Below are positions 42,470 through 52,720 of a DNA stretch of 64,000 nt, one piece after another. A program made the position numbers and the translations under genes. Position 1 is the stretch's first letter; every line of letters starts with the position of its first letter. The notes below the pieces were generated by a model. That model worked only from the letters and a program-made list of their open reading frames with translations. It made no database searches and was not told where the DNA came from. The DNA comes from Dipteris shenzhenensis (taxonomy: Eukaryota > Polypodiophyta > Polypodiopsida > Gleicheniales), in the NCBI GenBank assembly GCA_047967505.1, contig CM106539.1. One strand, 5' to 3'.

Positions 42470-43825
42470 TGTGTAGATAGATTCTATTAGAGGCCTAGTC
42501 ATGGACTAGACTTGCGGTGCGCATAAAGGGTCTCTTCCAAATGACATCATAGCCATCTGTCTATCCATAGAAGTACATTACGATGAACAAAAAATGGTAT
42601 GAAATACCAAAGGTCTTAATTTTTATGTCTTTCAAGACTCCCACTAGCTGGGTTGTTACACCATCAGCTAGTTTTACAACCAAATTGGTACTTTCCATCT
42701 CGGGCCTTCCCCATTTAGTTCAGCACTATTTGGTGACAATGCTAACGCTACTCCTCCATCCAATATTGCTATAGTATTCGATAGGTAATTGGGAGAATAG
42801 TATTTGTATTGTTGCTTTGAAAGTACTAGCCTAACTTGTTGACCGGTATCTTTAGCAAATTTAGCTCTTTTGCAGGGCTTCAACTACTTTGATGGCCAAT
42901 TCCTCAGGAGTGACCATTTGTCCATTCATCCAGTTAGAGAGATCTCTCCAAAGGATGGGGTTCCCTCTTAGTGGCTACTATAGGAATTTTTACCTCTATA
43001 GACAACAATGCGGTGAGCCCTGCACATCCCGAGTTGGCTGATCGACTCTCAGACTTCATACTGTGGTTCTTCAAACCCATAAAAGGACACAAAGTCCTCG
43101 TCTATGGCATGGTGCCAAGTAGGATCCTCTTTAAATATCTTATGTCGTAAGAGCGATCGACCCACCAACGTGTTATTTAAGACTATCTCATCCACATTTT
43201 TTAGGATGGGTAAGGGTTTGGGGGCTTCTTCTAGGGCCTGATTGTTTGGATGGATGGTATCCATGCCCTTGTTAGTCTTGAGCCTTTGCTCAAATCTCTT
43301 TTGGCACTCACAGACTAATCGGTGTGCCTCTTCAAGGTGTTGCTTCTCAATAGCAAGTTTAGGGTATTCATTGTTGGGGATGAATGGACTCAAATCCCAT
43401 CTACATGGCTATGCCTCACTTGCCTTACCCTTTTCCTCAAGACGTAGAGATTAGGATCTAGGGACAACTGGGTGGGTCCTGAATATGTGGATGTGGAGAC
43501 GAGAGCAATCTCTTCATCCAAGCCACTCTAAATGATGACTCAATCTGATCCCTTTACCTACTTTGATCGCACTCGCATGGCCCTTACCTTTGGGTTGAGA
43601 TGTGGATGCTTTTTCTTTCTTGGCCTTCTTTTGGAGCTCTTTACTTGACATCACTCTAGCTTGGACCCTCGTGATCATGTTTAATGACACTGATGACACT
43701 TGGCCTCTCTCAAAACTCAGTAAATTGATGCAGGGTTTAGGATCAGGGGCCGTTCTAGGCACTTTTCTCATGTGTATAGAGGGTCCACCCCACAACCTGA
43801 ACATAGGTACAAGAGAGTACAAGGG
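42470..43825 (-). pseudogene. Ty3/gypsy gag-pol linker and aspartic-protease region, minus strand
   Basis: Frames at 43822-43514 (MITRVQARVMSSKELQKKAK with a Lys/Gly-rich end) and 43393-43049 (KQHLEEAHRLVCECQKRFEQ then DEIVLNNTLVGRSLLRHKIF) precede a protease-like block: NTIAILDGGVALALSPNSAE, PEMESTNLVVKLADGV, GVLKDIKIKTFGISYHFLFI and GYDVIWKRPFMRTASLVHD. This fits the retropepsin-like region between gag and RT (D-G-G for D-S/T-G; G-RPF-RTA at its end). Frames change several times. The assignment rests on motif order and the integrase downstream on the same strand. Confidence 0.6.
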
Positions 43826-43837
43826 TTATCCCTCCCT

Positions 43838-44200
43838 TCAAAAGGTGGAATGTATAAAAGGCCAGAAGTTTGACTTTAGTCTTCATTGGGTACATGCAAC
43901 TTTTGGAATAGAATCTCTCTCTTGCTCTTCATTCTCTTGTACTTTGATTCTTCTTGCTTCCATTGTGGGTTGCCTTGTGTTTGCCACTCCTCTACCTTCA
44001 CCCTTTCCTCCTCCTTCTCATTTCCATTCCCCTCTCTTCCCCTCTTCACCTCTTCTCTCTTTCCCTTTTCATGGTAGATGCTTGGGTGACACAAGTGCAA
44101 GGCTGAGGCAAGGCTCATGCATACAAAGCTCCCACAAGGAGTTTCTTAGGAGTGGAGATTCCGATGGCATTCTTCCAAGATCACCATGACATGTGTCATT
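43838..44200 (+). repeat. LTR-like repeat, partner of 34105-34445
   Basis: It contains gtggaatgtataaaaggcc (TATA-like), a C/T-rich stretch with ctcttgtactttgattc and ctctaccttcaccct, and ends near ttccaagatcaccatgac. The diverged inverse copy lies 9.4 kb to the left. Gypsy gag follows on the plus strand, so a 5' LTR/leader role is plausible but unproven. Confidence 0.55.
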
Positions 44201-44639
44201 GCCAAACTACACATTTTTGAAACCGTTGTCCAAGTCTCGAAGGGTAGGGAAATGATCAGATGGACTTTGGGAAAAAAAACTCTTCCTCACCCAATGTCCC
44301 CTCTTCCCAATCTATACCCAACTTAGGTAGGAGCTCCTAAAGGCACACCTTTCCCTACAGCTGCACCTTATAGGCTGGTGCTACCTAATGTGAGCATACC
44401 CATGCCAATGCCCATATTGGTGGGGCTAGTACACCCGAGCCCACCACAAGTGTTAACTCTAGGTCCTATTAAGCCAAGATAAGCTAACTTAATACCTACA
44501 AGGCCTACAATATTTTATAATCCACCCCAAAGGCAACCCAATTATGGTTCCGTGCAACCCCTCAAGCACCTCAGCCTGCACCATAGATGGTACTAACGAG
44601 GGGGGCGGTGCCTCAAGTTGATATGGGGAGAGATACTAA

Positions 44640-45995
44640 TGCTTCACAAAGCTACCTAGTTAACCATCTCCATGCTTATAACTAATTTCTTAGTAGAAGG
44701 AGATCTAGTATCCCATGTTGAAAGGGTCAACTAGATTTGCAAGACCTTTGGGGACATTGGTGACTTAGATAAAGTGAATGCATTTGGGTTGAGCCTAGAT
44801 GGTAAGGTAGGTCAATGGGATAGAGCCTTGGGAGCACAAGAGAAAATCAATTGGGAGATGTTGAGAAAGGCCTTTATAGTGAGATTTGCTCCCATTGGTC
44901 CCAAGTGGATCCCAATCAACTAATTGTATGAGGTCAAGCAAAAGGAACACAAAACATTACCAAAATACATTGCTGCTATGAGCTCCATGAGAGGATGAGC
45001 ACCGAGCTGCTATTGCTCTGTTTCCTCCTTGGGTTAAGGGATGCAAAGCGAAAAAATCATTTGTTCACCCTGAATCCCACATCATTTGAGCTGAGTAGCA
45101 AGATGAATGTACTCTTTGATGATAATATGAAGGATAAGGTGCAATAAAAAAAGTTGCTTGTGGCTCCATCCCAGGTATCTCATACAGGAATGATAGTTAG
45201 TACAGGTGAGGCCAAGGAGGTGGACTCCGCTCGCTAAGAGATTGAACATAGAAGAGGTAGCCATGGATCTACTGAACCGAGTGGCTCAACTCAAGGGTGG
45301 CTTGGGATGAGAAGGCCTTAGTAATCCTCACTTGCTTCTAAGACAAGACAATGTATGGTTTGGGATATGTATAGGAAACCATCCTACAAATGAATGCACT
45401 CCCTTTGGGGCTAGGCTGATGCCTTATTGTGCTCACTATACATCACAAGACATCGCAATGTCAATACCCCAAGTCTATGCCCCGCCCCATGTATCAACCC
45501 CTGTCCTTACCCGCACCACCAAACTAGTACAACCAGGGCCAGTTAGCTATCCATGGAACTCCCTCGGCCAACCAATGGCCACCTAGGGTTCAAAACCTAC
45601 CATTGCCACCATTTGTTCTAGTACCACAACCACCACCACCACAGATTACTCCTATAAATCAGTTTATTATTGAAAAACTACAAATTGAGTGGGAGGAACC
45701 TGACTATGCAAGTCTGACATCTGATCTCTTGCCATTAAAAAATCATGTATATCAGACCATCCAGGTAAGCCTTTACATTATATAGGACAAATGATATATT
45801 CCAGTGTATCAAACTACTCCCACCATGCATCGAGCTAGGGATATAAACTCCATGAATCATAGGCTAGCTATTCAATGTTATACTTGTTAGGGCTCACATC
45901 GGGCAAGTGAATGCCCTTACAAGACAATGGCCAATCAAGCCATACCTTGCTACAAGTGCCAGGGACCACACTTCCTTAAGGATTGTCCCTAAAAA
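44640..45995 (+). pseudogene. gag: Ty3/gypsy gag with two zinc knuckles
   Basis: From about 44715 the frame reads CKTFGDIGDLDKVNAFGLSL, DGKVGQWDRALGAQEKINWE, MLRKAFIVRFAPIGPKW and YEVKQKEHKTLPKYIAAM, matching the Retrotrans_gag pattern. A proline/glutamine-rich stretch follows (45480-45660). Then come two CCHC motifs, CYTC(stop)GSHRASECP near 45877 and CYKCQGPHFLKDCP near 45949-45990. Stops and frame changes are frequent. At about 46030 the sequence switches abruptly to a CACTA fragment. The protein would coat the element RNA. Confidence 0.75.
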
Positions 45996-46039
45996 GATGA
46001 CTAACCCTTGCTTGGAACATTCGCTACTAACCCGAATGC

Positions 46040-46765
46040 TCCATATCGAGCATCGAGAAGGCTAGGGTGGACTCCATCAAAGCCGTATGCTTGCTTGAGA
46101 AGCACTTTCCCTTGAGCATTATGATAACTCAAGTGCACTTGCTTGTGCACATAGTTGATGAGGTGGCCATTGCAGGTACCGGTGGATGTTTTTTCTCAAG
46201 CATTTATGAAAACTTTGAAGGGATTTGTAAGGCAAAGAGCAAGACCAAAAGCAAGCATGGTAGAAGGATGGCTTGTGCAAGAGTCATTAGTATATATCAC
46301 GGAGTTTCTTACATACACGGATCCTAAGATGCCACAGGCTTGGCATAACAAGGATGATGATTGCATCGTTGACGAGGTTTCCCAAGGAAAAGGGATGGAA
46401 AGAAAGATGAGCGAAGAGCAAATGGAGAAATCCAATAAGTTTTGTATCCTCAATAGCAAGGAGATGCAGAAGTGGATTGAGAGATATGAAGCGGCCAAAG
46501 CAGAAAGAATAGTTGCAAGAAAGAGATTCAGAGTAATTTACAGGCGATCGCAACATATCCATTGGATCTTGTCCTTCTCCCCCACTCACATGTCACTTGA
46601 TTGGCTACAACTGGCTCTACGTAAAGCCAAACACGATGGAGATACAATAAACGAGCGTGAGCGAGAGTTTATACAATCTATCACAAGAATCACCTGTCAT
46701 CAAACAAAGCAAAGAAATCGATGTATGTATATGCAAATGGTAGAGTATTGGATGATGTGAGAATG
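46040..46765 (+). pseudogene. CACTA transposase fragment (DUF4218 region), copy 3
   Basis: The plus strand reads KAVCLLEKHFPLSIMITQVH and LLVHIVDEVAIAGT. A small deletion relative to 7544-7735 (-) shifts the frame, and it continues AFMKTLKGFVRQRARPKASM, VEGWLVQESLVYITEFLTYT, KFCILNSKEMQKWIERYEAA and MSLDWLQLALRKAKHDGDTI. It is closely related to the minus-strand copy at 7130-7740. Only this part of the transposase is present, joined on the left to gypsy gag sequence. Confidence 0.85.
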
Positions 46766-46799
46766 ATGTAGGGGAGAGTGTAGTGATGGAGATATGACT

Positions 46800-48200
46800 A
46801 AGTGGATGCCTTGAGATCTTCCAGATCCTTTACATGATGCTCCTATTCTTGGGCAAGTGTGAGTTGAAGTGAACTAATAGTTTTGATGATAATGTCATCA
46901 AGTGATGCACTTTGACACTCCTTGGAAAAAATATCTTCTTAAATACGATGTGCAATTCTTTGACAATTCTTTTGCTCCATATCTTTCAATTTCACTAACT
47001 GGCAATTAAATTGAGAACATTGACTTCAGCATCGTTATTAGTATAAAAAAGAAAACATCAATATTTTGGTCATTATTAGCATCAGTAGTTAGCATTGTTG
47101 TGTTGACATAAACCTCGATAAAATTTTCACTATAAATTATGATGTTGTTTTGTTTTTTGCAACAAAAAAAAAACTCCCGAGAGCGAATCAACACTTTTTT
47201 TTTTTTAATTTGGCAGATTAGGGCTTGGCCTTGCCCTAATTTTCTCATTGTATATTTGTGTATTACATTGGTTTTGGCCATTTAGATTGTGTGTATTACA
47301 TTGTTCATAGAAATTTGTTTGTATTACATTGTTCATAGAAATTTGTATTACATTAGGGCTTGGCCTAGCCCTCTAGTCCTAGCCCACTACTACTCATCAT
47401 CATCATCATCATCATCCTAGTCCTCATTGTTATCACCCTGTTCCCAATAGCCACTGCCCTCTCAAAATCATCATCTCCTACTCCACTTTCCCCTCCAAAT
47501 GCTCCCTCAAGATGCCAGGGTCTTCCAAGGCTTCATCCATATTTTGGTGCCATTTGACAAGCACATGAATTAGAAGCTAGTTCATCTTCTACTTGTTCAA
47601 TTTAAGATGAAAAATAAGTATGTCTGGGTTGAATAGCTTACATCAGCAAAGGGGATGATCTCCTTCTCTCTAGCATTTGAAGAGTGCCTCCATACCATTT
47701 TGGTGCATGTAGGTATATTGTTCATCTACAAAACTCCTTCCTATTTTGATAGCCTGGCATATGTAAGAATATGGGAAGAATACATGCTAGCTCAAATGAT
47801 TTAGATGCTAAAAAAATACAAACATATTAAAAGAATACAAATAGTAGTGAACTTACAAAAGCTTCAAGAAAGGTATCCCTAGCTCCTAAGCCTAAATGGG
47901 ATTGGCCCACTTTAGCCATCCTACATCTCACTCGCCCTTGTTATTAGTCAAAATTAAGGGGCTCCTTTGCCTCCTTCTTGGCTGTCTTCTAGTAGTCCAC
48001 ATCAACCCAAGCTGACTTACCTTCTCCATGTCTCAAGGCCTTATGATTTTGATCCCTTCTTGATTTGAGGACTTGAGATATTTTATTCAACATCCACTGA
48101 GAATCAAACCCATCCTCAATTGGCACCTAGGAACTTCAACCACAATGAGGGGGAAATGAGCTTATAACCTAATCCTTTTTCTTATCAAGCTTGTGTTAAA
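46800..48200 (-). pseudogene. Possible CACTA second-gene (tnpA-like) remnant, copy 4
   Basis: Minus-strand pieces include QWMLNKISQVLKSRRDQNHK, GKSAWVDVDY(stop)KTAKKE, VRCRMAKVGQSHLGLGARDT, KWHQNMDEALEDPGILREHL and, nearer 46800, LKDMEQKNCQRIAHRI and DDIIIKTISSLQLTLAQE. The W.DVDYWK...KKE pattern resembles the WADKVDWKLLKKE block of copy 2, and the C-terminal coiled-coil-like piece fits this family. The similarity is weak and many stops are present. 47401-47424 is a (cat)n run. Confidence 0.35.
47270..47356. repeat. Short tandem repeat, unit about 31 bp
   Basis: gtattacattgttcatagaaat occurs twice in succession (starts 47293 and 47322), with a partial copy before it (tgtattacattggttttggcc) and gtattacatt after it. 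Confidence 0.75.
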
Positions 48201-49139
48201 GGTCCACCCTTACACTCTTAAATACTGGGCTATAGAGCCAGTGCATTCAGTTGATTACATTTTTACCCTTGGTATCCATGATTATGTGTTTGTGGACATC
48301 AACCATTGGGGAGAGTTGAGAAAGCTTGAGATTCATCTTTTGCACTAACACTTCTACCTCTCATGGGAGGGTGTCTGTGTCACAAATTCTTCCTCTCCCT
48401 ACCTGAGGTACCAGGGGGGCCTTGATAGATAAATATGAAGGCAGCTTGTATGCCTTTGCTCCACTCTCTCTACTTTGTAAATTCTCATAGGATGTTATTC
48501 CTTTAGGAGCTTCTTAAATTGACAAGCAACTTCTTAACCTATGGTGGAAGAGCTCCTTTTTCTCCCATGAGAACCATCATCACTTGATAGGTTGCATTCC
48601 AAAGGTGCCTAAACAAAGCATAAGCTTAAACATGAAAAAGAGAATGCTACAAACTCAAAGCATAAAAAAGATGCCTAAAAAAGAAAAGCATAAGCCCAAA
48701 GGGAGAAGAGAAGGTGTAAGAGGAGGTCTCCTCTTCTCTTCCTGTCCTCGTCCCTAAATTATTGTAAATTACAATTCTTCAAAACAATATGAAATTTAAT
48801 GATACAAAAAAATGTGCAATTTAAAATGCCATCTCTGTCAATATCATTCATGTGAAAACACTTAGGTATTGTTTGAAATCTCTATCAAACTAAAAAGGGA
48901 TTATAATGTTTGTACAAAATAGATATACATCAAACTGTTGACTATCAATGCTATCAGTATGACTAGGACTCTCATTGTCATCATGTGGAGGGTCACATTC
49001 TAAACACCCTCTTTGACATTTTCATGACTCCAATTGACACTCGCATATTAAGAAATTGGCAATAGGGTCTAGATTCAAGGAAGATCAATGAGGATGCTTC
49101 ATCAATTAAAAGCATAAAAGCAAATCAATCCAGGCAAAT
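48201..49139. other. Unassigned AT-rich DNA
   Basis: No open frame of note and no repeat shared with other parts of the window were seen. Some minus-strand fragments (PMVDVHKHIIMDTKGKNVIN near 48280) may continue the remnant to the left. Confidence 0.35.
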
Positions 49140-50110
49140 AAATGTGTTTGAGGATGGACTGAGTGTATGGGAGAGGTTGAATATGGAGGGGCTGAATATG
49201 GATGCATGGGGGGAGACATATATGAAGGATGTACTAAATATATGGGAGAGGTTGTACATGGAGGGGCTTAATATGGATGCATGTGAGGGGCTGAATGTGG
49301 AGAGGGGGATATGGTGCATGGGAAGGGCTAAATATAAAGGATGGACATGCACTAATGAGGGGAATAATATGTGAGATGTAGAAGATATGGGTGCATCAGA
49401 TGAGATGAATGTCCCATAGAGGAGACAGGGTCTAAAGGATGGGGTAAATATGAAGGATGGACATGACTAATGAGGGGAATAATATGTGAGATGCATAGGA
49501 TATGTGCATGAGAGGAGATGAAAGATGGATAGAGGAGAGAGGGTATGAAGATGGGCTGAGAAATGTAGGGACTACCTAATGAAGTATGGGTTAAGAAATG
49601 GGTGAGAAGGTATGACAAAGAAAAAGGGGAGAAAGGGATGAGAATGTACAAGGGGAGAAATAGTAGAAAGAAGAATGAGAGGAAGAGGGGAGAAAGAGGG
49701 AAATGAGAGGGAATAGGGAAGAGACAACAATGGAAATTTTAGAAGGGGGATGGGGCAAAATGGTAAATTTAGAAGCGTGTTGGGAGAAAATGGGAAATCT
49801 AAAAGGGGCATGGGGGGGGAATGGGAAATTTAGAAGATGGAGAAAGAATAAGGGGAGAAAGGAATGAGAAAGAAGGAGTGGAGAAAGGGGTAGAAAAGGA
49901 GGGGAGAAATCTATAGGAAAATAGGACATTTAAAAGGGAGATAAAGGAGGAGCGAGAAAGGGATGAGAAACAAGGGCAGAAAGGGGGACGGAAAGGAGGG
50001 GAGAAAAAGGGGGAAATGGAAAATTTAGAAGGGGAAGAAAGAAAGTGGGAATTTTGGAAGGGGACAAAAGAAAGAAGGGAGAAAGGAAGGAGAAATAGGG
50101 AAATAAATAA
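49140..50110. repeat. Degenerate minisatellite followed by a long purine-rich tract
   Basis: 49140-49500 repeats words such as gggagaggttg(a/t)a, ggaggggct(g/t)aatatggatgcatg and, twice, aatatgaaggatggacatg with gaggggaataatatgtgagatg. 49500-50110 is almost all A and G on the plus strand, with agaaaggggtag/ggggagaaaggaatgagaa units and several gggaaatttagaagg copies. Long open frames on the minus strand here are only low-complexity Ser/Pro/Leu/Phe translations of the tract. Confidence 0.75.
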
Positions 50111-50892
50111 ACTAACAAACTAATAAATAATAAACTAACAAACAATAATCACAAGAGGGGCAAGATGAATATTTATTTGGATTTAGGTTTGTGGGTGGAC
50201 TAGGTGTTGAGGTGGATGATCTGGATGCCTATAAAAGGAAAAGCCACATCATTTTTTAAGAGAACCATAGGAAAAGCAACTAAAGAGTGTAGCAAAGAAC
50301 AATGAGAGGCAATTAAATAAAGAATAAGAAAGAGGTACATTCTTTCCCACAAATCCAACATTGTTTACTCATTCCTATTGCATTTTCACTTCCATGCATG
50401 CAAACAGAGAGAGGGAAATCAAGTATGAGAGAGAAAGGGAGGAGGAAAGGGAAGAAAAGAGAGAAAGGGAGAGAAAGTAAGAGAAATCAAGAGAAAGGTA
50501 AGAATGCAAAATGCCTCACAAAACCCACCTTGAGTAGATAACTATTTTTTAAAGGAGTGGGAGCCCCCTATCACTATGTTGTGAATGCTTCAAGTGTGTA
50601 GGGGGTGTGTTGAACTTTGGGTGAGAGCTTAGGTGGGAACTTTGAAAGTCTAAAAGAGAGAAATGAGAGCAAGAAGGCATCAATGGGGAGTTTTTTCCAC
50701 TATGACATCGCAATTTGTGTCGGTATTTATGTTAATATTCCTCTAAAAATAAAAATAGCAATGGAAATAGTAACAAAAATAGTGATGTTTCCAAATGCCC
50801 AACTAATTTTGACATGAATTATGAGATGATATGTTTCTTTGTCACTTCCATGTGATGATAGAGCTACAAAAGTGATGACAAGTATTGGGTTT
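50111..50892. other. Unassigned DNA with a TATA-like box and a second purine tract
   Basis: A gcctataaaaggaaaagcc sequence at 50228-50246 looks like a core promoter, such as an LTR or short non-autonomous element would carry, but I could not find matching ends. 50404-50500 is again purine-rich (gagagaaagggag units). The plus frame 50617-50817 has no recognisable motif. Confidence 0.4.
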
Positions 50893-51630
50893 TGGAATTT
50901 TGGCACATAGAGGCCTTGTTTTAGGGCATAGATGCCTTATTTTACCACATGCTTCATCACTGATGGATTTCTTAGTAGGATAAGGCGAAATCCATGGCTT
51001 CATGTCTTATAATGGGACAAGATATTTTGTTCCTCTAGGTCACTATGTTCCCAAGCAATGTGCCAAATCTTGTCTCATAAATAGTTCTACATATGCAAAC
51101 TTTTATCATGCCCTTAAGGGTATTCACCACGAGACATGTGGGTCCACCATCGTTGGTATTCATGGGGAAATGGTCATTGATAGTTGAAATGAAAGATTCA
51201 TGCTAGGTTTCATTACATTTTGAGTGTCAAGAGGCCTTGTTTTAGGGTGCCCCTACTTGTTTTTATTGCAGTTGTCACTTATGGATTTTCAATAGGGTGA
51301 GATGAAATCCATGTCTTTGGTGTGCCTAAATTTCACTATGGTCCCAAGCACCATGGCAATATTTTTTCATAAATAGGTCTGAACTTGCACTTCAAGATGA
51401 CCCATTTGGCATACACTAGTACATGTGTCTATCCACCAACATTGGTATTTCACGAGCAAGTGGGGCACTAGCACTTAGAATGGGACCAAAAGTAGCAGGC
51501 ATCCAAATGAGGATGGTACAAATATTCATGCTATGGTTTATTGCATTTGGAATACCACAATTCCTTGATTTAGGGTCCACATTCTTGTTTTAACTACAAT
51601 GTCACTAATGGATCGTCATAAATTCATGGC
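50893..51630 (+). repeat. Tandem repeat, unit about 321-328 bp, 2.2 copies
   Basis: Units start with (ga)gg/ttccttg(t/a)tttaggg at about 50910, 51231 and 51559. Within units the order is ttgttttaggg, tcact(g/t)atggat, gaaatccatg, ctatg(t/g)tcccaagca, tcataaatag, catgtg(g)gtcc/tctatccacca, ttggtattcatg, ttcatgcta(g/t)g. Divergence between units is considerable, as for an old satellite fragment. No coding function is seen. Confidence 0.8.
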
Positions 51631-52330
51631 TCCTTTTTTTTTAAAACACTCAAACATGATGCATGGTAAAAATATGCATGCCCAACTATGAAAATGATAT
51701 TTGATGGGTATTATAATTTTCATGGGACTTAACCAAATTGATATTAAGTCCTGTACAAAGTATCATACCCATCCGCGACAAGTATCTAGGCTTTTAGCAC
51801 ATGGATGCCTATTTTTTAATACTCATGCATAATGTCTGGCAACAAATAAGGAAATGTGCATGTCCAACCATGAAAGTGATATCAAATGGGTATGATTCTT
51901 TACATAGACCTTAATGGGAGTGACATTAATGCTTATGCAGAGTATCATATCCATCAAAGCCAAGCATATAGTCTTCTAGCACATGGGTGCCTATTTTTTA
52001 ACATTGATGCATGATGTGTGGCAAGAAAAAAGAAAATATGCATGTCCAATGATGAAAATGATATCTTGTGGGTATGATACTTTTCATGAGCATTGATGGG
52101 AGATATTAATGCCTATCAAAAGATCATACCCATTGGAACTAAGTACATAGCCTTTTAGCACCTGGATGCCTATTTTTTAATGCTCATGCATGATGTGTGG
52201 CAAGAAAATAAGAATATAATCATGCAAATGATATTTGATGGATATGATACTTTACATGGGACTTAATAAGAGTGAAAGTAATACTTTTATAAAGTATTAT
52301 ACCCATCAAAGACAAGCATACAGGCTAGAA
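51631..52330 (+). repeat. Tandem satellite-like array, unit about 180 bp, 4 copies
   Basis: Unit starts (cttttagcacatggatgcct or close variants) lie at 51791, 51973 and 52152, with a 5'-truncated unit before them from about 51631. Shared internal landmarks are tattttttaa, ctcatgcat(a/g)atgt, atatgcatgtccaa, tgatat(c/t), gggtatgat, ttaatgggag and atcatacccatc. Spacings of 182 and 179 bp show a regular monomer. It abuts the longer tandem repeat on its left. Confidence 0.88.
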
Positions 52331-52479
52331 ACACACAAAGTATCAAACTATAAAACTTTTTTGCACTTTAATCAATGCTTCTTTAAATACTTTGTCGAAT
52401 AAAATTTTGCTAGAAATATCCTCTATCACACAAGTAGTGTGCTTTCATCCATGACCTAGTTTGCACCTTTCTCATCATC

Positions 52480-52720
52480 AGCTTCTTTGCAACTCTGATG
52501 TATGCCTCCCCATCTCTACTCCCTTCTCATCTCTGTTCCCCATCTTTGATCCCTTCTCATCTACAGGGCCCATCTTTGAAATCCCACCTACACCTTCCCA
52601 TCTATATGGTCCCTCATTTGATCTACATCTCTGCTCCCACCTACAGCTCCCCATATCTTCTCCCCATCTTTGCAACTCCCCCACATATGCCTCCCCACCT
52701 CTACTCCACATCAATGCATG
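52480..52720 (+). repeat. C/T-rich low-complexity repeat
   Basis: Words ccccatct, cttctcatct and acctacagctcccc recur. The pair ctttgcaactctgatgtatg and ctttgcaactcccccacata (52489 and 52667), each followed by cctcccca(t/c)ctctactcc, shows a duplication of about 180 bp. Frames here are low-complexity. Confidence 0.6.

Noticed and set aside
47401-47424. (cat)n run as an acidic or His-rich coding repeat
   Set aside because: Short microsatellite with stops close on both sides; no supporting protein context.
49125-50145. Series of minus-strand ORFs rich in Ser, Pro, Phe and Leu, signal-peptide-like
   Set aside because: They are the complement of a purine-rich tract. The apparent hydrophobic segments come from composition, and the frames overlap each other.
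50228-50246. Possible host promoter (tataaaagg)
   Set aside because: No gene follows. TATA-like words occur in several LTR-like repeats here, so it is noted only within the unassigned stretch.
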